Below are positions 51,260-60,990 of a stretch of DNA of 64,000 bases, in pieces. Location of the stretch: positions 1-64,000 of the forward strand of contig CAZAOA010000002.1 in NCBI GenBank assembly GCA_964486765.1. The letters are read 5' to 3'. Numbering within the stretch: the first letter of the stretch is position 1; every line of letters starts with the position of its first letter. The stretch comes from CAZAOA01 sp964486765. Lineage in GTDB: Bacteria; Patescibacteriota; UBA1384; XYA2-FULL-43-10. Position numbers and translations under genes: made by a program. The notes under the pieces were generated by a model. That model saw nothing but the letters and a program-made list of their open reading frames with translations. It searched no databases and was not told the origin of the DNA.

Positions 51260-52669
51260 CTAAGTAAGCAATTTCTTTATGTGCCCAATTTCGTGATTCA
51301 TTATTTCTTCTGTTTTTGCCTCTATGTTTAATCGAAGTACAGGGTCGTTTAGTGATGGGCGAATGTTGAAATGAAAGTTATCGTTTGCCACATATAGTCC
51401 ATCGATATGCATAATTGTGTTTCCAGGATAACTGTATTCTCTTTCAAGCTTCATCAGTGCTTGTTGCTTATTGTCGATCTCAAAATTAATATCGCCTGAA
51501 ATGGCTGAACCTTCAGTAGATTCATTTAGTAATTTATCAAAAGTGGTGTCTGATTTAGTAATCATATCCATTATTATTAAAAATGGTAAGATCCCACTTT
51601 CAGCATGAAAAGACTCCTCAAACATAAAGTGATCAGCTTCTTCAACAGCAAAGGGTGAATCAAACTCTTCCATCTTAATTTTAATGTTAGAATTCCCAAC
51701 ATGCGAGTACTCGACTTTCCCACCAAATTCTGCAACTCGTTTGTGAAATATTAGACTCATCGGTGGGGTGTCAACGATTGTACATCCGGGATGTTTTTTC
51801 ATTACCCATTCAAGAAGCATCGGTCCGATTTGGGATCCGGTTAGAACTTTACCTTTTTTTGTGATGAAAGCGACTCTATCAGCATCTGTGTCCCAAGCGA
51901 CCCCAAAATCGGCATTCTCTGATTTGATCTTTTTTCGTATTTGATTCATATTTTCATCAACCATCGGATCTGGTTCATGATTTGGAAAGTCGCCGTTAGG
52001 AAGCCAGTTGATCTTTATATTATCTGTTGGCAAATGACTCAATATCCCTTCGTATGCGATTCCACCTGAACCATTTCCTGGATCAAATACTACTTTTTGC
52101 TTTTTGAATTCTTTGTAATTAAAAAAACTAAGAATGTACTTGTTGTAATCAATGTCAATCTTTCTTTTTTCTACATGCCCAAATTTATCTGATTTTTCAA
52201 AATCTTGTTTTATTGAAAGATCTGCAATCTCTTCAAGTCCACTTCCTTTAGCAACTGGAACTACCTTGCCATTTTTGTATTTCGAAATTTTTACCCCATT
52301 TAGCTGTTTTACGGCATGAGAAGCTGTAATCATCACCCCAACATCGTATTTATAGTTACCAATGGAAAAATAGACTTGGTCAGTAGAGCAAAGACCTATT
52401 ATATCAACATTAACGCCCGTTGAAACCAATCCTTTAGCAACTGCTTTGGCCAAATCCAAAGAAGAATGCCTAGCATCCCAACCCAAAACAACTTTTTCTG
52501 GTTTTATGCTTGCAACTATTGCTTTTCCGATAACTTCTGCAATCTCTGAAGTCAACTTTACAGAATGAGCACTGTCATTATTTTTCAATTTATCAAAAAA
52601 TCGAGGATCCGAAACCCCTCGTATATCTAGCGTTCTAAAAAGTTTTTTGTCAATCTCAATTCGTTCCAT
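51260..52669 (-). CDS. Phosphomannomutase/phosphoglucomutase
   Basis: This 469-aa alpha-D-phosphohexomutase has the phosphoserine loop ITASHAVKQLNGVKI (a variant of TASHNP), metal loop WDTDADRVAF and sugar loop EEADHFMFEESFH. It interconverts hexose-6- and hexose-1-phosphates and supplies sugar nucleotides for the glycosyltransferases just upstream. The loss of NP after TASH is a mild departure from the family pattern. Confidence 0.93.
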   Translation of the reverse strand: MERIEIDKKLFRTLDIRGVSDPRFFDKLKNNDSAHSVKLTSEIAEVIGKAIVASIKPEKVVLGWDARHSSLDLAKAVAKGLVSTGVNVDIIGLCSTDQVYFSIGNYKYDVGVMITASHAVKQLNGVKISKYKNGKVVPVAKGSGLEEIADLSIKQDFEKSDKFGHVEKRKIDIDYNKYILSFFNYKEFKKQKVVFDPGNGSGGIAYEGILSHLPTDNIKINWLPNGDFPNHEPDPMVDENMNQIRKKIKSENADFGVAWDTDADRVAFITKKGKVLTGSQIGPMLLEWVMKKHPGCTIVDTPPMSLIFHKRVAEFGGKVEYSHVGNSNIKIKMEEFDSPFAVEEADHFMFEESFHAESGILPFLIIMDMITKSDTTFDKLLNESTEGSAISGDINFEIDNKQQALMKLEREYSYPGNTIMHIDGLYVANDNFHFNIRPSLNDPVLRLNIEAKTEEIMNHEIGHIKKLLT

Positions 52670-52689
52670 ATCAGTATATTTGTACTTTT

Positions 52690-52795
52690 GACCCTAAGGG
52701 TCCCCGTCCCGAAGGGAAGCCTTAGGCTTTGGGGTTAAATTTGCCCGTCTACCATCGATTATGCTCTGGCATTTCGGGCAGGTATATTCATGAAG
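52690..52795. repeat. Extragenic palindromic repeats
   Basis: Stacked inverted repeats: GACCCTAAGGGTC, TCCCGAAGGGA and TTTGCCCGTCTACC ... TTTCGGGCAGG. The TGCCCG / CGGGCAGG pair is the same unit as at 59274 and 60765. Confidence 0.65.
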
Positions 52796-52799
52796 GGTG

Positions 52800-53792
52800 C
52801 TAGTGCACCTTCATAAGAGCTTCGAACGATTCACCCGAGGCTTTTAGGTACTTGAACCACTTGTGTTTTTTTGTATAATCAATTCTTTTCACAAGATCTT
52901 TGCTGAGCCCGGCACTATCTGCTGGCCAATATATTTGTTGAGTTAATATCCTAATTATGCTTGCAAGAAATAATTCTCTATCCTGATCGTTGTGTAACGA
53001 TAGTTTAACCAATTCTTTTTGCCATTTTGAATATCTATACAGAAACAACCATAAATAGGCAAAGTCAAGCGTATAGTTATCAAAACAAAAACGCTCGAAA
53101 TCTGAAAGAAACAATTTTCCATCATTTCTAACAATTATATTTGCAGGTGAAAGATCTGCATGGGTTGCGACCAACTGTTCTCTGGATAAATATTTGTCAC
53201 TAATTCTATTAAATATATCTCTGTGATTTGTCAGATCAACAGATAATTTTTTTTCCAATTGGTTGAGGCTGTTTTTCTCTATATCACTATTATATCTAGA
53301 CTGAAATGATCTTTTTTTTACCCCTAGTTTTCGAAAATCATTTGTGAGTTCCTGGAGAGCAGATATTGATTCTACTATTTGTGAAACTATTTTTTTTCTA
53401 CTTATAATAAATTTTGGTCGTATTCTATCGTAACCTAAAAATGAGCGTGTTCCCTCAAGCCTAGCCAAAGATGTTCCAGGATAATACTTCCGAATCACCC
53501 AGAAATAATCCTTATTCTTGCCCGATGTCAGTATTTCAGTAACATTTATTAGTGGTCTATCAATATATTCGTTGTGTTTGTCAATTATCTTATCAACTGT
53601 TAGTTCTCTGGTAAATTTATCAACTCTGTCCTTGTCTTTATTGGGTATAATTTTGAGCAAAACATCCCTACCATTTATATCACCCCTCACAATATAATAT
53701 CCTTTTTCGAAATTCTTTCTTATACTTAACTTCTCTATAAAATTAAGATTGTTAATAATATTTTCGTAATCTTTTATAGTAGACATATACAA
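52800..53792 (-). CDS. APH/choline-kinase-like small-molecule kinase
   Basis: This 330-aa protein has the phosphotransferase catalytic loop THADLSPANIIV and metal motif LSDFERF typical of aminoglycoside phosphotransferase/choline-kinase-fold enzymes. It lies at the end of a glycosyltransferase run, so a sugar, amino-alcohol or lipid head group is a more likely substrate than a drug. The N-terminal lobe has VRGDINGRDVLLKI, the strand with the ATP-binding Lys. Confidence 0.82.
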   Translation of the reverse strand: MYMSTIKDYENIINNLNFIEKLSIRKNFEKGYYIVRGDINGRDVLLKIIPNKDKDRVDKFTRELTVDKIIDKHNEYIDRPLINVTEILTSGKNKDYFWVIRKYYPGTSLARLEGTRSFLGYDRIRPKFIISRKKIVSQIVESISALQELTNDFRKLGVKKRSFQSRYNSDIEKNSLNQLEKKLSVDLTNHRDIFNRISDKYLSREQLVATHADLSPANIIVRNDGKLFLSDFERFCFDNYTLDFAYLWLFLYRYSKWQKELVKLSLHNDQDRELFLASIIRILTQQIYWPADSAGLSKDLVKRIDYTKKHKWFKYLKASGESFEALMKVH

Positions 53793-53831
53793 TACTCCTA
53801 TTACAAATTCGAGGTACTACCCATCGACAAC

Positions 53832-54521
53832 TTAATTGATCCAACCTCGATTATCAAGAATAAATTTTTCAACCTCTTCATTTATTTCTCCTTGTGTAAT
53901 GCTTTGACCGTGCACTCTATATTTAAATAATACTTTATCACAAAAATAGAACTTTTTTTTGTCTGCGGCAAGTCTAGAAAACATATCTCTATCCTCCCCC
54001 CAATTTAGATAGGAGTTATAAGGGTAATGCATCGCAATTTTCTTTGTATAGGAAGACCCGACATTAGGAACAAAATTTCTTTTCTTGTATTCTTTCAAAT
54101 CAAACTTTATCTGTATGCTTTTTGATGTCTCTTCTGTTCCATCCGGCCTCAACACTACATATTTTCCATAAAAGACATCCCAACCCTCTTCTTTGTATGT
54201 ATCATAAATATATCTGCCCCATTCTGGCAGGTACAAATCATCTGAATCACATACTGCAATTAATTCACTTTCAGCCATAGCATTGCCATAGTTTCTTGCA
54301 CATGCCACACCCCTTCCTTTTAAGTCTGGGAGCTTATGATACTTAATTCGACTATCACGAAATGAGTTTACAACTTTTTCGGTATTGTCCTTTTCCTCAC
54401 TATGGTCATCAACAATAATAAGCTCCCAATCGCTGATTGATTGGTCAATAATTGTTTTAATGCTCTCCCTAATAATGCCACTTCTGTTATATGTCGGCAT
54501 TACAAAGCTAATTTTTGGCAT
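53832..54521 (-). CDS. Family 2 glycosyltransferase
   Basis: This 229-aa GT-A enzyme has SFVMPTYNRSG, LIIVDDHSEE, ARNYGNAMAESELIAVCDSDDLYLP (DxD) and LNWGEDRDMFSRL. It is soluble and probably adds a sugar to a lipid-linked glycan. It overlaps the upstream GT4 gene by 14 bases, so the two are coupled. Confidence 0.92.
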   Translation of the reverse strand: MPKISFVMPTYNRSGIIRESIKTIIDQSISDWELIIVDDHSEEKDNTEKVVNSFRDSRIKYHKLPDLKGRGVACARNYGNAMAESELIAVCDSDDLYLPEWGRYIYDTYKEEGWDVFYGKYVVLRPDGTEETSKSIQIKFDLKEYKKRNFVPNVGSSYTKKIAMHYPYNSYLNWGEDRDMFSRLAADKKKFYFCDKVLFKYRVHGQSITQGEINEEVEKFILDNRGWIN

Positions 54522-55632
54522 TTTTACTCCATTTTTTAACAGCTATTTTAAATTGTTTTTCATAGCCACTCGCCATCTTCTCTAGTGAGAAATTGTCAAC
54601 TGCGCTTTTTCTGCATGTATCCCTGTCTATCTTGTCAATTTTTCTTATAGCATCAACAAAACCATCTACATCCTTTTCGCTTTTTATCAGATAGCCATTC
54701 TTCCCATTTTGAATTATTTCTGGAATTGGTCCTTTTTTTGTCGCTATCACGGGCGTACCGGCCATAATTGCCTCAGCAGTTACCATTGAAAAACTCTCCA
54801 TGCCATCAGTTGGAAAAATGAGACCCTTGGCCTTAGATATAAAATCGTATGTTTCTTCTTGTGTAAATACCCCCAAATACTCTATATTTGAATTTTCTTT
54901 TATCATTTTCTTAACTCCATCAATATAATCACCAACCTTGCCAAAATCTGACAAACTTTTCAGCATGGGACCGATAATTTTCAGTTTCACATTTGCTTTA
55001 ATCGCTGCTTTCATAGCAGTGTGCAGTCCCTTCCCGGGAGCTACTCTACCTATCCAACAGAAATAATCTTCTGGAGTGTTTGGTTTTACCTTCTCAATAT
55101 CTATACCATGATGAACTACTCCAAGCATATTCCCATATGAAATCATTTTTTTCATATACTTAGATATTGGGACCATAAAAACATTTTTTGATTCAAATGC
55201 TTTAAACACCACATTATATTTTTCCATATTGGTTGAATCGTGATGTGTTATAACCACAGGCTTATCACACATTCCTGCAACTGGCCCAATGTAAGACGCG
55301 AACCAACTGTAAACCAGATCAAATTGTACCGAATCCTTCAATATGTTAGCCATAAAGCTTTGCTGGTTTATTACTCGTGCCAAAAACCAGAGATTGTCTT
55401 TTGTCGCTGGATCCTTCATTTTATCTATATCATTGCTTAATTCCGGCTTAACAACAGTAATGTTTTGATTTATATCAACCGTATTCTCGTCAACCACCCC
55501 ATAATAAGTAACTTGGTGACCATATTCTGCCAACTTGTTTGCAAGATTCCATGTCAACATTAAAGGAGCATGGATCTTTCCTGCCTCAAGTGGGATTGTA
55601 AAGATATTTGAGCCAATAATTGCAATTTTCAT
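54508..55632 (-). CDS. Family 4 glycosyltransferase
   Basis: This 374-aa GT-B enzyme has an N-terminal GKIHAPLMLTWNLA, sugar-nucleotide motif FCWIGRVAPGKGLHTAM and the EX7E block ESFSMVTAEAIMAGTPVIA. It is part of the surface-glycan cluster with a coupled GT2 downstream. Confidence 0.93.
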   Translation of the reverse strand: MKIAIIGSNIFTIPLEAGKIHAPLMLTWNLANKLAEYGHQVTYYGVVDENTVDINQNITVVKPELSNDIDKMKDPATKDNLWFLARVINQQSFMANILKDSVQFDLVYSWFASYIGPVAGMCDKPVVITHHDSTNMEKYNVVFKAFESKNVFMVPISKYMKKMISYGNMLGVVHHGIDIEKVKPNTPEDYFCWIGRVAPGKGLHTAMKAAIKANVKLKIIGPMLKSLSDFGKVGDYIDGVKKMIKENSNIEYLGVFTQEETYDFISKAKGLIFPTDGMESFSMVTAEAIMAGTPVIATKKGPIPEIIQNGKNGYLIKSEKDVDGFVDAIRKIDKIDRDTCRKSAVDNFSLEKMASGYEKQFKIAVKKWSKNAKN

Positions 55633-55655
55633 ACATGCCTTTCGATTCTAAATAA

Positions 55656-56852
55656 TTAATATTGAGGAGTAGCAGACTCCCATTCTTCGGGTGGCATTGA
55701 TTTCGGCCTATGTTCTTTAATGTAATCATCGGAAGAAATCGTGCTTCGCATCTCTTCAAATTCTTCATCAGACATCCTGCGTGGATCCTTAAATCCCTGT
55801 TCTATAATATAGCTTACCGCGTCTTTATTTTTTGGATCACTAAGCATCATCTTAAATCTTTTTGTGTCAACTTTTGCAGCCTGTAAAACCCAATACCCCG
55901 GAAGTTCTCTCATGCCTCCAAACCAACGGTTCTCTTGGACAAGATAATCTTTGTAGCTTACATTACCAAGGGCTTGTGTTTTTTCTTCGATTCTTTGTTG
56001 GATACTACCCACGTCCACACCTCTACTTGTCAACTCCTCATCAAGTCCTTTTCTAAGTTTCTGGTGCCAAGTCTGTGAAATCAGTGCAACAAGCTCTTGC
56101 TTCTTTGCACTATCATCAGTTTGACTAATCAATCTTTGAATCGTAGAAACATATTCCCTTCTGATAATTTCACCTCCATCTCGCCATAGGTCATTTCCCT
56201 CAGGAGAAGACATTCTATATTCCCATTTCGCATATCTATCGACGGTTGGTATTCCTGTTTTTTCTTCACGCAATGACGCAGCTAACATTAAAACATCTTC
56301 AGCACTAAATGCATCGCCTCCTACTCCAAACCTCTCAGCAATTTGCTTAATTCTAGGCATGTGGAATCTGTTACTTATAAGTGCGATGTTGTTATCTCCA
56401 TCTCCATCTTTTTCTTCAGAGTCAAGTGAATTCAGAGTACCTGCAAAATTTTCTATAGTATTTGCGGCTTTATCCTCAACAACTACTTTTTCCTCTGGGA
56501 TATCAGGGTATTTTGCTAACAAATACTCTTTCATCAGCTCTCCACCGCTTTTTTCACTATCTGGGGATTTACCTTCTGACATTACTATTTTATTTATTTC
56601 CCCCATTTTCCAAAACTCGCCAGCAGCCAATACTCTAGCCTTTGTGCCCACAGTCAAGCGCCATCCCATATCTTCTTTTCCTTCTGGATCATCCTCTGCT
56701 TCTTTTAAAGTCCGAGATTTTGCTCCAAATCCGAAAACTATCAGGTGGCTGTACCTTCTTCTTGGTTCACTTTCTTTGTCAATATCTTCACCGACAACTT
56801 CCACTGGTGTTTCGAACTGCACGTCCTTGCCACCACCTAAAGTTTCACTCAT
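55656..56852 (-). CDS. DUF218/YdcF-like protein with long C-terminal extension
   Basis: This 398-aa protein has a DUF218 domain in the first half: LIVFGFGAKS, AGEFWKMGEINKIVMSEGKS, EKVVVEDKAANTIENFAGTL and ALISNRFHMPRI. Homologues such as ElyC/SanA act in envelope assembly. No signal peptide or membrane helix is present, so this one appears cytosolic. The last 200 residues are helical and unlike known domains. It sits between two GT4 genes. Confidence 0.8.
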   Translation of the reverse strand: MSETLGGGKDVQFETPVEVVGEDIDKESEPRRRYSHLIVFGFGAKSRTLKEAEDDPEGKEDMGWRLTVGTKARVLAAGEFWKMGEINKIVMSEGKSPDSEKSGGELMKEYLLAKYPDIPEEKVVVEDKAANTIENFAGTLNSLDSEEKDGDGDNNIALISNRFHMPRIKQIAERFGVGGDAFSAEDVLMLAASLREEKTGIPTVDRYAKWEYRMSSPEGNDLWRDGGEIIRREYVSTIQRLISQTDDSAKKQELVALISQTWHQKLRKGLDEELTSRGVDVGSIQQRIEEKTQALGNVSYKDYLVQENRWFGGMRELPGYWVLQAAKVDTKRFKMMLSDPKNKDAVSYIIEQGFKDPRRMSDEEFEEMRSTISSDDYIKEHRPKSMPPEEWESATPQY

Positions 56853-56872
56853 GTTTCTCCAAAAAAATATCC

Positions 56873-58165
56873 TTATGGCGCATAATCTATCTTTTTCTTT
56901 AACTCTCCTTTTTCTCTTTCAATATCTTTTTCACTTATGCCTTGAGGAAGTTTCTTGATTTTAAGTTTTCTGCTAACCTCAGCCGTGTGGTCATAATATC
57001 GAATAACGTTATCGCGGATTTTTTCCCAGTCGAATCTCTCTTCCACAAACTTTCTAGCATTCTTTCCCATCTCTTTGGCCAATTTGTCATTGCTTAAAAT
57101 TTTGTTTACTGCATCGGCTATAACCTTTCCGGATCTTGCCCGAACCAGGAACCCAGTTTTTTCATCTTTTACAGCCAACGGGATTCCACCTTTGTTAGTC
57201 GCAACAACTGGTGTCTCGGAGACCATAGCTTCTAAAATAACTATGCCCAATCCCTCATCACAAACTGAAGGAATTACAACACAATCAGCTCTTTGATAAA
57301 ACTCTCTAAGCTCATCAATATACTCCTTGCCAAAGTAGCCTAGAAAATGAACATTATTAAGTTTATTTCGTTTTGCAAACTTCTCAAGTTTTTCCTTCTC
57401 TGAGCCACCTCCAATAATAAATATTTCCGCTTTTATATCATTTGCAGCTTTTAGCAGGTATTCAACACCTTTCTCCCAAGTCAACCTTCCAACAAAAACT
57501 ACCACTTTTTTACCTTTTAGATTGTATTTTCTCTCGATATTATTCGTATTTTTCTTTCGAGTCCAGCCTTGCAGATCGATGCCACAAGGGATTATTCTGG
57601 TTTTTCTTTTTAGATCTTTACCAAATATTTTCAAAAGCCATTTATTTGTGTAGTTGCTATTGCTTAGAATATATTCAGATCTTTGAAGAGCTTGAGTTGT
57701 CAATGTTAGAAACCGATGGTCTATGGTTGATTGATAGATACCTGTTCCATGGGCAGTTACCACATAGGCAATTCCATATAATGATTTTATATAGTTTGCA
57801 ATCCATGTCATAAATGAGCAGTGGTGAACATGTATTACATCGGGTTGAAAATCTTCAACCGCATCAATTATCTGATTTGTGAAAGTCTGATAGAGATCAG
57901 TAAACTCTGCGGCAGTTAAGTCCTGGTATCTTTTTACTCTTTTATATTCAGGGTGACTTACAAACACAGCTTTACGCCTAGGCTTAAGGGTGTAGAGCTT
58001 TACACCTTTTACTTCTCTATCATCTGGAGCTGCAATTGCTACTTCAAAATCAGAAAGAAGTGCTAATTTTTCGGATAATTTTCTAATATAATTTCCGCTC
58101 CCACCACCAAACAATGGGAACTTCATCAACATTAAAACCTTAGTTTTTTTCTTTTTATACATCAT
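56873..58165 (-). CDS. Family 4 glycosyltransferase
   Basis: This 430-aa GT-B enzyme has PLFGGGSGNYIRKLSEKL, VIHVHHCSFM, VVFVGRLTWEKGVEYLLKA and EX7E in GLGIVILEAMVSETPVVAT. It overlaps the galT start by four bases (ATGA-type coupling), linking sugar-nucleotide supply with transfer. Confidence 0.94.
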   Translation of the reverse strand: MMYKKKKTKVLMLMKFPLFGGGSGNYIRKLSEKLALLSDFEVAIAAPDDREVKGVKLYTLKPRRKAVFVSHPEYKRVKRYQDLTAAEFTDLYQTFTNQIIDAVEDFQPDVIHVHHCSFMTWIANYIKSLYGIAYVVTAHGTGIYQSTIDHRFLTLTTQALQRSEYILSNSNYTNKWLLKIFGKDLKRKTRIIPCGIDLQGWTRKKNTNNIERKYNLKGKKVVVFVGRLTWEKGVEYLLKAANDIKAEIFIIGGGSEKEKLEKFAKRNKLNNVHFLGYFGKEYIDELREFYQRADCVVIPSVCDEGLGIVILEAMVSETPVVATNKGGIPLAVKDEKTGFLVRARSGKVIADAVNKILSNDKLAKEMGKNARKFVEERFDWEKIRDNVIRYYDHTAEVSRKLKIKKLPQGISEKDIEREKGELKKKIDYAP

Positions 58166-59166
58166 TGTTCTTTTCTAATCTTAGGATGTCTCAAATACTC
58201 TGCCGCATCTTCTGGCGACATAATATCGATTATCACACCTGATCCAAGCTCATAACCCCCATAGTTTTGAACACGTGGAGTAATCTCCAGATGCCAATGG
58301 TAAAAATCTGCACTCTTTAGTATTGCAGGTAGAGAATGAATGTAAAAATTAAGAGGTATGTTCGGAACGTTCTGTTCCATCCTCGTAAATACATTTAACA
58401 TACAATCAGACAAAGATGCAAGCTGTTTTTTCGAAGAGAGTTCAAACTGACTTTCGTGATCTTTTGGATAGACCCAAGTTTCCATCGGAAAGCGGGCCGC
58501 AAAAAACGTGGCAGCTAAGAAATCTTCATTTTCGTAAACAACTCTAACCTTCTCTTTTTTCTCATGCTTTATCAAATCACAAAAAACGCAGGCCCCATTT
58601 ATTCCAAAATACCGCTTAGAGCCATCGATCTCCCTATTAATAGTGTTGGCTACTATTCCAGAAGAGAATATCTGAGCATGAGGATGATCAATAGAGGCTC
58701 CTGACCGTGAACCGTGATTGTAAATTGGCATAATTGAGACGGTGTCTTTCTTCTCCTTGTGTGCAATGTAGCGCATCTGCATCACCTTGAACATGTCTTC
58801 CATCACTTTTTTAGGAAAAGATGTCAGATCCATGTCATGATCTTTAATCACAATCACATCGTGATCACCAGTCGAAGGTCTAGCTCGGTAGAAACCTCCC
58901 TCAGGATAAAAGCTTCTAGCCGATGATTTTTTCTCGCCATCAACAAATGCTGGATATTTGTTATCTATTGTAAATACATGTTCAGTACTTGACCCACGAA
59001 TTCGTTTATTGGTTTTATATAAATCGGTTCCCTCACAAAAGGGACATTTACTGAGATCAGCAGTTTTAACTGGCTCTGGTACCTCAAAGTCACTAGGCCT
59101 TTTTGCGCGCTCCGGTGCAATCACAACCCAATCACCCGTTACAATATTTTGTCTAAGCTCTGGCAC
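58162..59166 (-). CDS. galT: Galactose-1-phosphate uridylyltransferase
   Basis: This 334-aa HIT-superfamily enzyme has zinc-site CPFCEG, the active site SIDHPHAQIFSSG (His-Pro-His), CVFCDL and the second HIT-like FYHWHLEITPR. It swaps UMP between UDP-glucose and galactose-1-phosphate. The HPHAQ form instead of HPHPQ is seen in archaeal-type members. It feeds UDP-sugars to the adjacent transferases. Confidence 0.93.
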   Translation of the reverse strand: MPELRQNIVTGDWVVIAPERAKRPSDFEVPEPVKTADLSKCPFCEGTDLYKTNKRIRGSSTEHVFTIDNKYPAFVDGEKKSSARSFYPEGGFYRARPSTGDHDVIVIKDHDMDLTSFPKKVMEDMFKVMQMRYIAHKEKKDTVSIMPIYNHGSRSGASIDHPHAQIFSSGIVANTINREIDGSKRYFGINGACVFCDLIKHEKKEKVRVVYENEDFLAATFFAARFPMETWVYPKDHESQFELSSKKQLASLSDCMLNVFTRMEQNVPNIPLNFYIHSLPAILKSADFYHWHLEITPRVQNYGGYELGSGVIIDIMSPEDAAEYLRHPKIRKEQ

Positions 59167-59271
59167 ATCGCCTCCTTCGGAGAAATTTCTAATTCCTAAT
59201 ATCTAATTTCTAAACAAATCCTAATTTCTAATGACCAAATGTTTCTAACTTTTGAATTTAATATTTTTATT

Positions 59272-59314
59272 TGCCCGCCTGCAACGCATGATATGTAGCA
59301 TCTTCGGGCAGGTC
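59272..59314. repeat. REP-like palindrome
   Basis: TTGCCCGCCTGCAACGCATGA ... TCTTCGGGCAGGTCA, an imperfect inverted repeat. The unit recurs at 52740 and 60765. Confidence 0.65.
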
Positions 59315-59359
59315 ATTTGATATTTTTAATTTATTTGTCTCTTGTATCTTGTTTCTTGG

Positions 59360-59854
59360 TTATTTCAAACTTAAGTTTGACTGTGCATGTGTTATTGCTA
59401 CCGCTAAGGCATCTGCAGCGTCATCTGGTTTTGGACACTCTTTCAATTTGCACGCAACTCTAACCATCTCTTGCATCTGTTTTTTATCCGCTCTGCCATA
59501 ACCGGTTAAAGCTTGCTTAATCTGAAGTGGAGTGTACTCAAAAACTGGAATTTTGCTCTTTGTCGCTGACACTATGGCCACCCCTCTCGCTTGAGCAACA
59601 GTTATAACAGTCTTTTGGTTCTTAAAAAAGAAAAGACTTTCGATCGCCATACAATCAGGCTTCATCTTATCTATTATATCATTTAGGTCGTCAAAGATTA
59701 AATTCAATCTATCTGGCATGTGAGAGCCGGCCTCAGTACGAATGCATCCATAGTCCAAAGGTCGAATTTTGGAACCGATTTTTTCGAGCAATCCCCAACC
59801 CATAATCCCGGTGCCGGGGTCAATACCCAAAATTTTTTCAGTATCAAGTATCAT
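59360..59854 (-). CDS. ruvC: Holliday junction endonuclease RuvC
   Basis: This 164-aa protein has ILGIDPGTGIMGWGLL (catalytic Asp), MAIESLFFFKNQKTV (Glu), QIKQALTGYGRADKKQM and KPDDAADALAVAITHA (two Asp). It resolves junctions processed by RuvAB. In many genomes ruvC is next to yebC; here yebC lies 157 bp upstream on the same strand. Confidence 0.97.
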   Translation of the reverse strand: MILDTEKILGIDPGTGIMGWGLLEKIGSKIRPLDYGCIRTEAGSHMPDRLNLIFDDLNDIIDKMKPDCMAIESLFFFKNQKTVITVAQARGVAIVSATKSKIPVFEYTPLQIKQALTGYGRADKKQMQEMVRVACKLKECPKPDDAADALAVAITHAQSNLSLK

Positions 59855-60011
59855 GTATATAGTATACCGTATCCGTATCTATATTCGTACTTTTGTACTT
59901 TCGTATAATTTGTATATTCGTGAAGGGGTTTTACAAACCTACATTTGCATGAACCGATAAACCAACGAACAATTTTGAATATCTTCGGTTTTTGTTTATT
60001 AGTTCTTAAGT

Positions 60012-60740
60012 TTATTGGTCAAAGTTTACGTTTACGTAAACTTTGTTCACATCATCCAAATCGTCCAGAAGTTCCATTATTTTCTCTATTGTATCAGTAT
60101 TCTCGATATCTATCGAAATTGAAGCGATATTTGTCAACTCTGCTGTATCGATAATTATACTTTGCTCTAAAAGTGACTTTTTTACCTTATTCAGATCTTT
60201 AAAGTTTGTATATATAAAGACAAAATCTTCATCCGATTCAATATCTTCAGCACCAGCATCTATCGCCGCCATCTCCAATTCTTCACTTTCAATACTATTT
60301 TTAGTACAATCAACGACAACTTCTCCTTTTTTTTCAAACAGAAAAGACACATTTCCAGCAGGGACCATATTGCCATCATTTTTTGTTAGAACCCCCTTGA
60401 CCTCACTTAGCGCTCTGTTTTTATTGTCGGTTAGACACTCTATTAAAAATGCTGATCTTTCTGGACCAAATGCTTCATAAGTGATCTCTTCAAGTCTTTT
60501 AGCATCTGATTCACCTACTCCACGTGAAATGGCTCTATCTATGTTTTCTTTCGGCATTGAAACAGCCTTGGCGTTGTCTGTCGCCATTCTTAAAGATGGG
60601 TTCATATTAGGATCACCACTGTTGCCATCACGAGCAGCAATTGTCACCAGCTTTGCATGCTTAGCAAAAATCTTCGACCGTTTTGCATCGGTCGCCTCTT
60701 TCTTTCTTTTAGTTGTAGCCCATTTGCTATGTCCAGACAT
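60012..60740 (-). CDS. yebC: YebC/PmpR-family regulator or translation factor
   Basis: This 242-aa protein begins MSGHSKWATTKRKKEATDAKRSK and has PNMNPSLRMATDNAKAVSMP, YEAFGPERSAFLIECLTDNKNR and GNVSFLFEKKGEV, the standard family blocks. Members act in transcription control or relieve ribosome stalling at proline runs. Conserved neighbour of ruvC. Confidence 0.97.
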   Translation of the reverse strand: MSGHSKWATTKRKKEATDAKRSKIFAKHAKLVTIAARDGNSGDPNMNPSLRMATDNAKAVSMPKENIDRAISRGVGESDAKRLEEITYEAFGPERSAFLIECLTDNKNRALSEVKGVLTKNDGNMVPAGNVSFLFEKKGEVVVDCTKNSIESEELEMAAIDAGAEDIESDEDFVFIYTNFKDLNKVKKSLLEQSIIIDTAELTNIASISIDIENTDTIEKIMELLDDLDDVNKVYVNVNFDQ

Positions 60741-60762
60741 GGTATAGAGTTTAGTAGTTAGA

Positions 60763-60812
60763 ATTTGCCCGCCTATTAAGGCGAGGTCCTCGCCCGAAGG
60801 GCGGATAGATTC
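60763..60812. repeat. REP-like palindromes
   Basis: TTGCCCGCCTATTAAGGCGAGG and CCTCGCCCGAAGGGCGG form nested inverted repeats upstream of yebC. Confidence 0.6.
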
Positions 60813-60925
60813 GAATTAATTTTACTTCTTGACTTTATTTCTCAAGTATACAACAATATTTCCATTATTGTTTAAAATTATTCTAAATTACTCATCACAT
60901 TACGCACAATGTTTATGCACATACA

Positions 60926-60957
60926 TGATGACAATTGCGCGACCGCGCAATTGTCAT
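60926..60957. repeat. GCGCG-centred perfect palindrome
   Basis: ATGACAATTGCGCG-ACC-GCGCAATTGTCAT, a 14-bp perfect stem. Sibling at 28327-28362 with the same GCGCG-NNN-GCGC core. No T-run adjoins. Confidence 0.8.
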
Positions 60958-60990
60958 AGTATTTTATTCTATTTGATATACTTTCACACC

